Shown in pieces: positions 8,445 through 17,755 of a stretch of 39,112 nucleotides of DNA; the first letter of the stretch is position 1, and each line of letters starts with the position of its first letter. The stretch comes from a virus: the IMG/VR virus record IMGVR_UViG_3300032006_000029, positions 1-39,112 of that record; one strand, 5' to 3'. The translations under genes and the position numbers were made by a program. The notes under the pieces were generated by a model, which was not told the origin of the DNA, made no database searches, and saw only the letters and a program-made list of their open reading frames with translations.

Positions 8445-10847
8445 CTACGCAAAGTAGTAAAAGATTGTATTAGATAGTGGCGGATGTTCATGCGGTAGTG
8501 AAGTACTCATCAGTACGTTCGAGTAAACCGTATTCGACGCCAACAAGGTATTTGCAGTACCAGAAGGTAGACTGGAGTTTGTAGTATTTGCAATAATTTT
8601 AATATATTCGCCCTCAATTGGTTGAGTTCCGAACATTGTATTATTACCATAAAGCAATCTTGCAGATCCAAGTTCACCAACTGGCAACGTACCAATACCA
8701 GCAACCGTGCTACTACCATAAGAACTAATTACGCTATTAAGCCTATTATACAATTGGCCGGCGGCAAGTGTTAGTGCACCGGTTATTCCTGTAAGTCCAA
8801 CTTCTTCTTCAGTACCACCAATGTTATATTGACCAATATCAATAACAAGTTCTGGTTCAACAAATACATGTCTTGTAAGACTATGTGTTGAAATCGGTAC
8901 TTGTGTTTCCATTTCAACTTCAAATAGTTGAATAGATGGTACAAATCCAAAGAATTGGTGTGTATTAACATTTGATACATGTATCAGTTGCAGCTGATCT
9001 ACAACAGCTGTTGGTACTGTGGTCTGAATTTGTAGTTCGCCTTCAGAATCACCACCTGTAACACCAACATAATTAAATTCAATTTCATTGGCCAGGAAGC
9101 CATCATCGCCCATATACTCATCAATAGATGGGCTACTTGCTAATGGGATATTAATTTCAGATTCCATAATCCGATTAGCAATTAATTGGGAATCTATTTG
9201 TCCAGCATCAGTTGATATATTGATCTGCATAAGACCAAATAATTTTGTACCAGCTGGATGTAGTAAATCGTTTACTATTTTCTTAAATGTACCAACGAAT
9301 TGCTCAGATTTAATAGCATATGAGAATTCTTGGTAGTAATTATTATCTTGAAGCTTATTATTCCAAGATAAGAAACCTTTTGTATCAGTGAAAACACCAG
9401 GATTGTCAATAATACCATAAATTGTTGGAACACCAGTCGCATCTTGTGCAGTTGATTGCTGAACGTTATTTGCGCCTTTATTATCTGAAATATAACCACC
9501 AGTGCCGGTACCTTTAGTTCTATTTCTAATATATACGTCCCTAAACTTACTGTAATCAGATCCTTGTTCATTAACTTCAATAGCTGCTATAGATCCTGGA
9601 GCTCGGTTAGTTACAATTTCTGCATCTGCCCCTTTAAAGAATCCAGGCCTAACACTTGATGCAACTTTAAATCCAGCAACTTCTGTATCATCAACGCTTG
9701 CTTCTGGCAAATTAGTATAACCATAACCAAAATCAAGAGTTGTAATTTTATTAATTGAACCGGTTTCAATAGAAGCATATGAAAATGCATCATTAAATGT
9801 AGAGTGAACATTACAAACTTCCATACTATCTTGCATTGCAGCACTATTAGCAGAAGGATGTCCTCTCCAAGCAGTATTAGCTGCATGGCCAATTACTACA
9901 TCTTTATATGGTTCAAAAACATCAGTATTCAAACCATCTAATAATTCAAGACTATCAATTTCATCCACTCTAAAAGAAGCACCAACTCCACCATTATGAG
10001 TAACACTAACAATAGAATTTGCTCTATAACCAGATCCACCATTACCAATAGTAAAGTAAACTGCAGATTCTCCAGAAGTTACTGTAACTACACCATTTGC
10101 TCCAGCACCAGATCCAGTATCTATTAGATCAACAATATCACCACTTTCATGGAAAGCACCTGCTGTTCTAATAGTTGTAATACCAGATGCAGGACCAACT
10201 GTATTTAGAATTGTAGCTCTAGTAGATTTATCTTCAGTTAATACGTCTTCACCATCTAAAAATCTACCTTGAATATTGGAGATTTTTAATTCAACTGCGG
10301 GAACACCACTAATTTCAGTTTCAAAATATGCAACTACACGAGCTCTTGCACCAGATGTTTGACCATCAATTTGAACACCATCAAATGCTATGGCTTCGCC
10401 ACCAATAAGATTTGAAATTTTAATTGATTTTGTAATCTGATATCTACCATCAGATGCTCTTAATATATCTTCACCTGGATAATAGAAATCAATTTCATCA
10501 TTCCACATAATTCTGAATAATAGCTTATAAGCTGCTTCAGAACCACGGGTTCTATAAAACTCTTTAGCATGTTTAATAAGTAGTTTTTTATCTACTAAAG
10601 CGTCTTTTGGAATTTGTGGAATAAATTCTTTAAGATAAAAAGTGAGAAATGAATCTAAAGAATGATCGATATCTAAATCATTTGGAAGTCGTCTTGCAGC
10701 GGCTATAGCATTCGAATCCTGGCCCATATATTCATAATAAGCTTTAAGAAAAGCTACAAAGGCTGGATGATCAGCCCGAACATGTTCGGGAATTTGGAGA
10801 TCTATCCTAGGTGATATATCTTTATGTATAGTCGTTGCTATAGACAT
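8445..10847 (-). CDS. gp7-like baseplate wedge protein
   Basis: This 800-residue protein lies between gp6 and gp8, the position of gene 7 in T4. Its N-terminus (about 1-150, with FYRTRGSEAAYKLLFRIMW and YYPGEDILRASDGRY) is a strongly patterned helical region found in virion proteins of marine T4-like phages. The rest is rich in Gly-containing beta repeats such as GGSGYRANSIVSVTHNGG. T4 gp7 is longer (1032 residues) and sequence similarity is not obvious, so the gp7 assignment is positional. The start overlaps the gp6 stop by one base (TAATG), implying coupled translation. Confidence 0.55.
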   Translation of the reverse strand: MSIATTIHKDISPRIDLQIPEHVRADHPAFVAFLKAYYEYMGQDSNAIAAARRLPNDLDIDHSLDSFLTFYLKEFIPQIPKDALVDKKLLIKHAKEFYRTRGSEAAYKLLFRIMWNDEIDFYYPGEDILRASDGRYQITKSIKISNLIGGEAIAFDGVQIDGQTSGARARVVAYFETEISGVPAVELKISNIQGRFLDGEDVLTEDKSTRATILNTVGPASGITTIRTAGAFHESGDIVDLIDTGSGAGANGVVTVTSGESAVYFTIGNGGSGYRANSIVSVTHNGGVGASFRVDEIDSLELLDGLNTDVFEPYKDVVIGHAANTAWRGHPSANSAAMQDSMEVCNVHSTFNDAFSYASIETGSINKITTLDFGYGYTNLPEASVDDTEVAGFKVASSVRPGFFKGADAEIVTNRAPGSIAAIEVNEQGSDYSKFRDVYIRNRTKGTGTGGYISDNKGANNVQQSTAQDATGVPTIYGIIDNPGVFTDTKGFLSWNNKLQDNNYYQEFSYAIKSEQFVGTFKKIVNDLLHPAGTKLFGLMQINISTDAGQIDSQLIANRIMESEINIPLASSPSIDEYMGDDGFLANEIEFNYVGVTGGDSEGELQIQTTVPTAVVDQLQLIHVSNVNTHQFFGFVPSIQLFEVEMETQVPISTHSLTRHVFVEPELVIDIGQYNIGGTEEEVGLTGITGALTLAAGQLYNRLNSVISSYGSSTVAGIGTLPVGELGSARLLYGNNTMFGTQPIEGEYIKIIANTTNSSLPSGTANTLLASNTVYSNVLMSTSLPHEHPPLSNTIFYYFA

Positions 10848-12712
10848 TAGTAAACAACCGCTTGAATTCCAGATGATAATAGTGTAGTTTCTACACCGCT
10901 TGTAGTTTGTACAACTGTAGTTGCAACTGTTTCACCAGTATCATTATCAACAATATTAACTCTAGCTCCAGCTATTAACATAATTTGGTTTCTAATTGAA
11001 TCTATATTTAATGATTCTGGAGTTATTTGTATTTTTAGTTCACCTGCATAATCAGTTGGCAAAAATGAATTAACAGAAACCAATCCACCTGAATAATCAA
11101 CTGTACCTGCAGTTCGATCTAAATAGACTCTAGTGCCAGTACTTATATAATAAATTCTTAAAGTTCCACTTCCATTATCATCAAAATAACAAGTTTGTCC
11201 ACCGTATCCAAATGATGAAGAATATAGATAATGACCACCATCAGCTCCAGTAGATTGAACTGGCTGTTTTATTGCATTATTAAAGTTAATCTTATATGTT
11301 GTTTTATTAGTTAAACTTGGATTGAATCTCTTTTCCAATACCATAGAATTATCTACACTTACAATCGCTTCAGATACATCATCAATTTCTCTTATAAATT
11401 GTGAGTTATAGAATGTTCTATTTTCAAATTTACCAAGTTTATCATTTTCATATGCAACTATTTCATCACTTACCATACTTTGTAATTGAGATGCTGTTAA
11501 AGATGTGGCCCTAGAATTATATCTACAAGTTATTGTAGGAACCAAATATAGATAAGTTGGATCAACAAATTCTGGTTCAATGGATAATATATTATAGCGT
11601 TTTAATGAATTTCTAATATCTGTCTTTTTAGTATCTGAAACAAGAATACCGGCTTTTGGTTTAACAGCCATATAAACTTTACCAAATATAGGTGGATCAT
11701 TTTCTTCACCACCCCATACTGAAACGCTATCAATATCAGCATTATCTCTTGTAATAATACGTTCATAATCTTTTGCAGTTACAGCTCTATTTTGAGTTTC
11801 AAATAATCTAGGTGCATTAAATTTAATACTATCAATTTGTTCAGCACCTGTACCACCAGATGCGCGATTAACAATACTCAAACTAACATCACTAAATCCG
11901 CCAATTGTTCCACTTAATGTAAAGTTATTAGCGCCATTAGGTAAATGACCATTAGAAACTCTATATTCAATATGAACATTTGCTCCTTGAACTGGTTTTT
12001 TGCCTATAACATTATCACCAAATTGCACTTTATATCTTCCATCAATTTCAGTTTCTAAGAAGTAAACCAAAGAATCATTTTTTACTTGAGTTATATCATC
12101 AGCTGGAGTATAACTTTCAACATTTGATAAGTTGTTTACTACATTTACAGTAATTGATGTTGTATCAACATTTGCGTTTGGAATAATAAATGAAGAACTA
12201 GTAGAATCAACTGTATATCTATGAGTGAGTACAGTACCTTCAACAACTTCTACATTAGCCGCAAAAATATTTGATGAATTAGCAAGAATAACAGAAGAAC
12301 TTGGTGTTACAAAATCATATGAAATACTATTAACAGTTGTAGTAAATTTTGTATGTTTGTTAATAGTTAATTGTGTTAATGTACTATTTGCTTGTTGAGT
12401 CCAAACAACACCAATAGTAGCACTTGCACCTCTATTAGAAGTAGGGTTATACGATAGTGCTTTTGCTCTAGAAATTGCAGATGGCTTTAATTCGGCGGTA
12501 TCTAAAAACGCTTCATTTACAGCCATGTTTGTAAAGAATGCATTCATATACGTATTATAAGAAAGCAAATCAACTAATGATGAAATTGCTGAATCCTCAT
12601 AATCATAATCTTCTAAATCAGATCTATTTTTTAAGAAAGATACAAGATCAGATCGAATAACATCGTAACTTAATCCTGTAGTTCTTAATGTACTATTTGC
12701 CGTTGTTGCCAT
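10847..12712 (-). CDS. 6: Baseplate wedge protein gp6 (baseplate J-like)
   Basis: The 621-residue product shows the gp6 N-terminal signature: a helical segment YEDSAISSLVDLLSYNTYMN followed by AVNEAFLDTAELKPSAISRA and LSYNPTSNRGA, the segment used by gp6 to form the wedge dimer. It matches T4 gp6 in length (660 residues) and in order next to gp25. In T4, gp6 forms the continuous ring that joins the six wedges. The start overlaps the gp25 stop as TAATG, and the stop overlaps the next start in the same way. Transcription comes from the late promoter before gp25. Confidence 0.9.
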   Translation of the reverse strand: MATTANSTLRTTGLSYDVIRSDLVSFLKNRSDLEDYDYEDSAISSLVDLLSYNTYMNAFFTNMAVNEAFLDTAELKPSAISRAKALSYNPTSNRGASATIGVVWTQQANSTLTQLTINKHTKFTTTVNSISYDFVTPSSSVILANSSNIFAANVEVVEGTVLTHRYTVDSTSSSFIIPNANVDTTSITVNVVNNLSNVESYTPADDITQVKNDSLVYFLETEIDGRYKVQFGDNVIGKKPVQGANVHIEYRVSNGHLPNGANNFTLSGTIGGFSDVSLSIVNRASGGTGAEQIDSIKFNAPRLFETQNRAVTAKDYERIITRDNADIDSVSVWGGEENDPPIFGKVYMAVKPKAGILVSDTKKTDIRNSLKRYNILSIEPEFVDPTYLYLVPTITCRYNSRATSLTASQLQSMVSDEIVAYENDKLGKFENRTFYNSQFIREIDDVSEAIVSVDNSMVLEKRFNPSLTNKTTYKINFNNAIKQPVQSTGADGGHYLYSSSFGYGGQTCYFDDNGSGTLRIYYISTGTRVYLDRTAGTVDYSGGLVSVNSFLPTDYAGELKIQITPESLNIDSIRNQIMLIAGARVNIVDNDTGETVATTVVQTTSGVETTLLSSGIQAVVY

Positions 12713-13119
12713 TATCGTATTCTCTCTACAGTGACAGTTACTTCCTCAGGTTTTACTGAATTAATTGGTCTGAAAACAATAGTTATAGTCAAAGCATTTC
12801 CATCTACATCTGCTGTAACATTTGCTTCTATAAGTTCAGCTCTCTTAATATAAGAATTAAATGCGTATTCAATATCTCTTTCAACGTCTTGTACTGTTCC
12901 TACATCAAATAATTCAAAAAGATGTTGACGAATATTCCCACCATAATCTGGCAAATAAGGTCTTTCATAATAATTAGTAAGAATTAAATTTCGTACACCT
13001 TGTTTTACAGATTCAGCATTCTTTTTAGTCAATAAAGCGCCAGTAACTGGATGTGCGCGCAATCCAAGATCAATATCTTTATAAAATATTGATAACTTAT
13101 TAGCAGGAGTAGCGGCCAT
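12712..13119 (-). CDS. 25: Baseplate wedge protein gp25 (GPW/gp25 family)
   Basis: The 135-residue length and the motif series DIDLGLRAHPVTGALLTKKNAESVKQGVRNLI-type opening, YYERPYLPDYGGNIRQHLFE and the final acidic ERDIEYAF region identify the GPW/gp25 family (lysozyme-like fold without lytic role). gp25 nucleates the sheath ring at the baseplate and binds gp6 and gp53. It heads the gp25-gp6-gp7 group, with SD AAAGGAA and an exact late promoter at 13143-13150. Confidence 0.92.
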   Translation of the reverse strand: MAATPANKLSIFYKDIDLGLRAHPVTGALLTKKNAESVKQGVRNLILTNYYERPYLPDYGGNIRQHLFELFDVGTVQDVERDIEYAFNSYIKRAELIEANVTADVDGNALTITIVFRPINSVKPEEVTVTVERIR

Positions 13120-13142
13120 CAGATGTTCCTTTTATTTCTTAC

Positions 13143-13150
13143 TATTTATA
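13143..13150 (-). promoter_or_regulatory. T4-type late promoter TATAAATA (for gp25-gp6-gp7)
   Basis: An exact minus-strand TATAAATA sits 24 bases upstream of the gp25 ATG, in the 33-base gap after the upstream small gene. The expected start of transcription leaves a leader of about 18 bases that contains the gp25 Shine-Dalgarno. Confidence 0.8.
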
Positions 13151-13152
13151 AA

Positions 13153-13326
13153 TTAGCTATTGTTCTTTTCTTCTTGAATATCTTTTCTTAGCTGTCGACA
13201 CAATCTAGATATTTCGCTTAGTGCTTTCCTGGCTCTAGTCCCTGCAGACTTATTACCGTCTTTAAATTTTTCATACTCAACTTGATATAAATCCATTAGT
13301 TGAATTATTTGTTCATGTGGATCCAT
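13153..13326 (-). CDS. Small histone H1-like (Hc1-like) protein
   Basis: The 57-residue product starting MDPHEQIIQL is largely helical and carries AGTRARKALSEISRLCRQLR followed by a basic-acidic KDIQEEK tail. This AGTRARKAL...KKLxxxxRKxIQ pattern is common in small marine-phage proteins labelled histone H1-like or Hc1-like. The start at 13326 is chosen because it forms a TAATG overlap with the upstream fibre-like gene; the longer open frame reading through that gene is unlikely. Whether it binds DNA or is a virion component is unknown. It is the last gene of the gp48-led operon. Confidence 0.65.
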   Translation of the reverse strand: MDPHEQIIQLMDLYQVEYEKFKDGNKSAGTRARKALSEISRLCRQLRKDIQEEKNNS

Positions 13327-14225
13327 TACGCTATTGCCTTTATAATCATCACTGGTTTGGAAAATGTTGGTATACTTGATCCATCCCAATAGTTTGTTGT
13401 ATGCACTCTCATTGCATTACCTGTATGGAAACACCTGGCCTGGAGTTTTAAAGTCTTTGCTGAAGTCCAGGTTGAAAACTTACCAGTTGCGGCTACATCG
13501 CCGTCTCCAATACGCATATTCCATATAAATGCTATATTACCTTCAAAGTATTCTGCTGCATAACCCTTTTTAGCATCAGTAACTTCAACACCATCAACAT
13601 AAAACCTTTGATGAAGTCTAGGTTGGCTCGAGCTATAACCTACTTGATAATAAAATTGATATTGAACAACTGAAGTACCGCTAGGTGGTGTATAATCTAT
13701 TGAAGAACCAGGAATATCAGTTAAAGTTGTTGGGAATGGATCTGTAGCACTAGTTACATTTGACAAACTATAAGTTCCAGATCCTACAGTTACCTCAGTT
13801 CCATCAGCAATTAAAGCTACTTCTTCAATAATTTCACCTGGGCGATATGCAGCCGCAGATGTAGATACACTTCCATATACAAAAATACCATTGGCAGTTG
13901 TTTTTAATTTTATCGAATTATTATGATAAAGATCTAAAGCGCCGGCAACATTGGCTTGTAAATAGGTGTTTCCATTAGTGGTACCTAATACTAAATTATT
14001 ACTTGTAATTTTATGACCATCATATTGTAAGCTATCAACATTAAGACTATTTGCAGTTAAACTTCCAGTCACATTCACAGATCCAACAGTCATAGCCCTG
14101 CTAGTTGTATTACCATTTAAGATTACTTTATCTAAAGTGGTATCTTCATCTAGATCTCGGATGTTTTCATCCATTTCAGCATAAGTAAGAGCTGATCCTT
14201 TTGTTCCTCTTTTAACTATAGTCAT
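13326..14225 (-). CDS. Tail-fibre-like virion protein
   Basis: This 299-residue protein opens with GTKGSALTYAEMDENIRDLD, a standard N-terminal motif of fibre and baseplate-attached proteins of marine phages, followed by short beta repeats (GSVNVTGSLTANSLNVDSLQ, then TNGNTYLQANVAGALDLYHN) that resemble a fibre shaft. The C-terminal 150 residues look globular and rich in aromatic residues. It sits downstream of the spike proteins and overlaps the preceding small gene by ATGA. A receptor-binding or short-fibre role is inferred from architecture only. Confidence 0.6.
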   Translation of the reverse strand: MTIVKRGTKGSALTYAEMDENIRDLDEDTTLDKVILNGNTTSRAMTVGSVNVTGSLTANSLNVDSLQYDGHKITSNNLVLGTTNGNTYLQANVAGALDLYHNNSIKLKTTANGIFVYGSVSTSAAAYRPGEIIEEVALIADGTEVTVGSGTYSLSNVTSATDPFPTTLTDIPGSSIDYTPPSGTSVVQYQFYYQVGYSSSQPRLHQRFYVDGVEVTDAKKGYAAEYFEGNIAFIWNMRIGDGDVAATGKFSTWTSAKTLKLQARCFHTGNAMRVHTTNYWDGSSIPTFSKPVMIIKAIA

Positions 14226-14398
14226 GCCGTTTTCTGTCCTAAATCATTAAAATATATGCCAATGAAACTAACATATTCATTTCCAGATATTCCTGGATTA
14301 TTATCAAAATAATCAAATGCTACATATTCAAATTGTTCAGTTTCCGCCTTTGTAGGTGGAGAAGTAAATGTAAATCCTGATGCGTCTAACTTAGCCAT
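14222..14398 (-). CDS. Small hypothetical protein
   Basis: The 58-residue product (MAKLDASGFTFTSPPTKAET...) is chosen to start at 14398, which overlaps the PAAR gene by 8 bases; the upstream Met would overlap more without a better ribosome site. It ends in an ATGA overlap with the next gene. The fold is not recognised. Its place between the spike tip and a fibre-like protein suggests a tail accessory protein. Confidence 0.55.
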   Translation of the reverse strand: MAKLDASGFTFTSPPTKAETEQFEYVAFDYFDNNPGISGNEYVSFIGIYFNDLGQKTA

Positions 14399-14687
14399 TA
14401 GCCCATACGTTTGGCGAACCTTCAGATGAAGCATTAGGCACCCATGTTTGATGCCCGCCAGTAGCGTCTCCTTTTCTATGAACTGGAATATTATTCACAT
14501 AAACATTTGGCGATCCGGCAACAGCTGGATCTGTACATGCAGTTATATCTCCAATTCGAGTTGTTTTACAATCGTTAGTATAAACATTTTCCGACCCAGT
14601 CACATAAGAAGTTCTATGAAATGGGTTAGGGGTAGGACTTGCATGTCCTATATGTTTATCTTTACCAACTCTTGTTACTTCTGGCAT
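14391..14687 (-). CDS. PAAR-domain spike tip protein (gp5.4-like)
   Basis: The 98-residue protein starting MPEVTRVGKDKHIGHASPTP is a PAAR protein: a chain of short beta strands with repeats of GSxNVYxN and His/Cys residues (HIGH, C-x-TTRIGD, VHRKGD, GGHQTW) that would bind a metal ion at the apex. In T4, gp5.4 caps the gp5 spike and pierces the outer membrane. It lies 4 bases after gp5, fitting this role exactly. The start is set at the Met after the gp5 stop, since the longer frame overlaps gp5 without need. Confidence 0.88.
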   Translation of the reverse strand: MPEVTRVGKDKHIGHASPTPNPFHRTSYVTGSENVYTNDCKTTRIGDITACTDPAVAGSPNVYVNNIPVHRKGDATGGHQTWVPNASSEGSPNVWANG

Positions 14688-14691
14688 ATTC

Positions 14692-15696
14692 TTACCTATT
14701 CTTATTAAGATCAATTCTTGGAGCATCAGCATCTATAAGTGATGTTGCATACTGCTTTTGAGTTCCGGTAATGTTTGTTGTTTGATTATTTTTATATGTT
14801 TCTTGTACTGTTCCATCAACTGTTTGAGTCATAGTTCCTTTAATATTTTCGGTTACATTACCATCAACCTGAATATCCCAATTGCCTTTAATATATGTTC
14901 TACAATCAGTATCAATAGTTAAATTACAAGTCCCTTTAATATTAACATAATCATCACCGGCTATAATTACATAATTGTTAGCAACAATTCTAGTTTGTTT
15001 ATTACCCGCCGCATCTATTTCATAATGTGTACCGGCCTTATGATATTGATGAATTCTTTCAGATCCAGGTGTTCCATCCCATTCTTGTATATGGCCGGCT
15101 TCTGTTTGCCAAACATGATTATTAGGATATTTTGCATTATATTTGGCATTTGGTTCATCCCATAAAGCTTCTCCATTTGCAGAGTTCTTTTGTTCATTTG
15201 CTATAGGAATTCTTTTTGTTTGTCCTTCATTTCTAGAAATTGGATTTCCTGGAGGAAAGTCCGGATCATTTCTAGATAATCTATTCGTATCTGGTTCATG
15301 ACTTCTAGTAGGATATCTCGATGCATTTCCATCTTCAGCCGACGGCGTCGGATCAGAAAATCCCATTTTTGGAGTTGTTCTAAACTGAGGAATCCCGTGA
15401 AGAGTTCCCATAATAAGAGGTTGTTGAAAATTTTCATCTAACCAGAATCCTACAACCCAAGTTCCTTGCATTAACCCAGTACCATCCCAACCAATATCAT
15501 TAATTGAAGAAGAGTTAGGTGGCATAATTACTTGGGCCCAAGGTAAATCTTTAGTAGGTAATTTTAGCTTATCATTTGTATGAACCCCGTATGCACGTAC
15601 TCGTACGCGCGCGAGCATAAGAGGGTCATTCCGGTCTTCAACAACTCCAAAGAACCATTCAAAATTATCACCTAATCTTTTATCCATTCTATCCAT
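14692..15696 (-). CDS. 5: gp5 central spike protein, lysozyme domain absent
   Basis: The 334-residue protein has an N-terminal OB-fold (about 1-110; FFGVVEDRNDPLMLARVRVRA, GTWVVGFWLDENFQQPLIMG) typical of gp5/VgrG spikes and a C-terminal triple beta-helix region (about 215-330; repeats like IKGTCNLTIDTDC, IKGNWDIQVDGNV). T4 gp5 has a lysozyme domain of about 170 residues between these parts; here there is only a Pro/Asn/Arg-rich linker of about 90 residues with no lysozyme motif. The spike would therefore pierce but not digest peptidoglycan. Neighbours gp27-like and PAAR fit the hub complex. Confidence 0.88.
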   Translation of the reverse strand: MDRMDKRLGDNFEWFFGVVEDRNDPLMLARVRVRAYGVHTNDKLKLPTKDLPWAQVIMPPNSSSINDIGWDGTGLMQGTWVVGFWLDENFQQPLIMGTLHGIPQFRTTPKMGFSDPTPSAEDGNASRYPTRSHEPDTNRLSRNDPDFPPGNPISRNEGQTKRIPIANEQKNSANGEALWDEPNAKYNAKYPNNHVWQTEAGHIQEWDGTPGSERIHQYHKAGTHYEIDAAGNKQTRIVANNYVIIAGDDYVNIKGTCNLTIDTDCRTYIKGNWDIQVDGNVTENIKGTMTQTVDGTVQETYKNNQTTNITGTQKQYATSLIDADAPRIDLNKNR

Positions 15697-15698
15697 AA

Positions 15699-17117
15699 TT
15701 AAGCCTTCTTAGGTATATTCTGCAAAGCATTTGGAAAACTATCTTTGATACATTCAAGAAAAGTAGTATATTTTTCTCCAGCTATATCAATATCATGTCT
15801 AATAGCTGAAATTATAAATTTAGCATCAACATATCTATCACTAGAATCTTGTTTATCTGCAAATCCAGATGAATCTGGAACAAATAGATCAATACAATCT
15901 CCAGCTTCTAATTCAGAATTTCCTGGTACTGCTAGGTGGCACTTAACACTTTCAAAGTTCTTAAACCAAGACATCTTTTTTGATAGATTATTTTGTTTAC
16001 GGCGCCAATCTTGTTTAGAGGCCAATCTCTTTTTAATATATTTGCAATCTTTTTGAATCCAGTCAGACCACATAAGATTGGATCTAATTTCATCAAACTC
16101 ATATTTTTGTTTCAAATTACGATTAATAATTGGATGTTGATCAACATGAGTCTCTTTTTCTTTATTAAATCCCGGCCCATATACGTATGGTACTTCTTTA
16201 TATTGTTTAGTTACTGGATCTATATACTTGGTAGTAGAACCAAAACCTCCATCCATCATCCAATCAAGTGTATCAAATATTGGTTGAATTTCTAATGTTT
16301 CTACTTTTTGATACTCGCGATATGACGACATTCTTTTATTTTCTGGTGGAATGTTTTTAATAACATAGATATATTTTTCTCTAACTTCATTTGATGCTAG
16401 ATCTTCTAAAGTTCCACAAACAAAACCTGTCTTCGTTTCCCAAAATAAAAAGGTTGAACTTTTATTAAGACCGCCTTCAGCTTCATTTAATACTGATCTA
16501 ATTGTTGTGAATGGAGAATCTCCATTACCAACCCATGACATTAGCTGACCATCACCAGCAGGTTCGATTCCTGCCTGCATAAGTACTTTTCCAGTTGGAT
16601 AAACTACATTGTTAAAAACACTATTTGTAGGTAAACCAGGAGACATTCCGGAATCAAGGTTTGTAGATGCATTTTTTATGTGAGTATCAAATATCTTCTG
16701 AACAATATCAAATGGAACTTCATGATTAAAAGATTCTTTAACACCAACATTTAAATCTGTTACAGCTTCTTGTGATACACCATATAATGTATATGCCATT
16801 AATCTATCGTTAAGTGGTTTTCTTTCACTTACTCTATATAAATTAAAAACTAAATTTATAGTTTGCATATCATCAGAGCCAGTTTTATATGCTATTTCTA
16901 ATACTTCATCTCCACAAAGAGGTAAATCTGCAAATAGGCCTTGGCCATCAGCTACGTCAATTTCAATAGACATAGTATCTTCATGAATATCTTCATATAT
17001 TCTAACTATTTGCGCAGTAGCTCTCATATCAACTACTTCTGAACCATCAAAATTTTTGATGGCTAAAGCAGCTAAATTAAAAGATCCAGGTTTAAATGAA
17101 GATTCTTCAGACGCCAT
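15699..17117 (-). CDS. 27: gp27-like baseplate hub protein
   Basis: The 472-residue protein lies directly upstream of gp5. Its N-terminus (SFNLAALAIKNFDGSEVVDMRATAQIVRIYEDIHEDTMSIEI pattern, quoted in part) matches the hub-protein layout of a beta barrel domain that defines position on the tail axis, as in T4 gp27. Length is greater than T4 gp27 (391 residues). gp27 forms the trimeric ring that joins spike gp5 to the tail tube. It overlaps gp53 by 11 bases. The assignment rests on order and general pattern. Confidence 0.7.
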   Translation of the reverse strand: MASEESSFKPGSFNLAALAIKNFDGSEVVDMRATAQIVRIYEDIHEDTMSIEIDVADGQGLFADLPLCGDEVLEIAYKTGSDDMQTINLVFNLYRVSERKPLNDRLMAYTLYGVSQEAVTDLNVGVKESFNHEVPFDIVQKIFDTHIKNASTNLDSGMSPGLPTNSVFNNVVYPTGKVLMQAGIEPAGDGQLMSWVGNGDSPFTTIRSVLNEAEGGLNKSSTFLFWETKTGFVCGTLEDLASNEVREKYIYVIKNIPPENKRMSSYREYQKVETLEIQPIFDTLDWMMDGGFGSTTKYIDPVTKQYKEVPYVYGPGFNKEKETHVDQHPIINRNLKQKYEFDEIRSNLMWSDWIQKDCKYIKKRLASKQDWRRKQNNLSKKMSWFKNFESVKCHLAVPGNSELEAGDCIDLFVPDSSGFADKQDSSDRYVDAKFIISAIRHDIDIAGEKYTTFLECIKDSFPNALQNIPKKA

Positions 17118-17754
17118 TATACAATCGACCTATTCGTTTAAGTACATCAGGAATATATTCTTCACCTAAAAGACTTATTAATCTCTTTCTTTCATTTTCT
17201 TGAATTTCCCAATCATAATTTGTAAGTGAGGTTCTCCAGTCGGTGCTTAAACCATTATAGGTTGTTTGATCTACTTCTATTTTTTTCTCAGGCGCCACAT
17301 TACCTGATGGTAATGTTTTTCTCTTATTTAAAATCTGATAATATGCATATACATTTTCCTGGGATTGCCGCAATGAACCATATTTACTACGAATATAAGT
17401 TTCAAATGTATAAGTATCCATTGGCCAATCATAATATGGATCATGTATTTGATTTGTTAAATAAACAATCCAATCTAATGTAACATCGCCATATAACTTA
17501 TGCGCAATCATTTGAGCAGTTTCACCTTCTTGAATAGAATAATCAAAAAATGTAGCTTTACGAGAAGCAATAACCATTTCTAATGCATATCTTCGAGTAA
17601 TATCTTGGACACCTGATACTATATTTTTAGTACCTTTAACTCCAGGCTCATGCGCGTTTGTTGAAGCATAGGTTGTATTAGACGTAGGATTTACACCTTT
17701 ATAAATGCCAATATCATAATTGACTGTTGGAATATTTTGAAAATAATGGGGCAT
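17107..17754 (-). CDS. 53: Baseplate wedge protein gp53
   Basis: The 215-residue protein shows gp53 features: MPHYFQNIPTVNYDIG at the start and a LysM-like block at about 75-115 (EGETAQMIAHKLYGDVTLDW, then YLTNQIHDPYYDWPMD). In T4, gp53 binds gp25 and the gp6 ring and closes the wedge. It lies 1 base after gp48 and overlaps the gp27-like gene. T4 gp53 has 196 residues, so the length is normal. Confidence 0.88.
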   Translation of the reverse strand: MPHYFQNIPTVNYDIGIYKGVNPTSNTTYASTNAHEPGVKGTKNIVSGVQDITRRYALEMVIASRKATFFDYSIQEGETAQMIAHKLYGDVTLDWIVYLTNQIHDPYYDWPMDTYTFETYIRSKYGSLRQSQENVYAYYQILNKRKTLPSGNVAPEKKIEVDQTTYNGLSTDWRTSLTNYDWEIQENERKRLISLLGEEYIPDVLKRIGRLYNGV

Positions 17755-17755
17755 A

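Noticed and set aside
14448-14708. Plus-strand open frame over the PAAR gene
   Set aside because: It is the complement of a well-supported PAAR gene and shows no coding pattern of its own.
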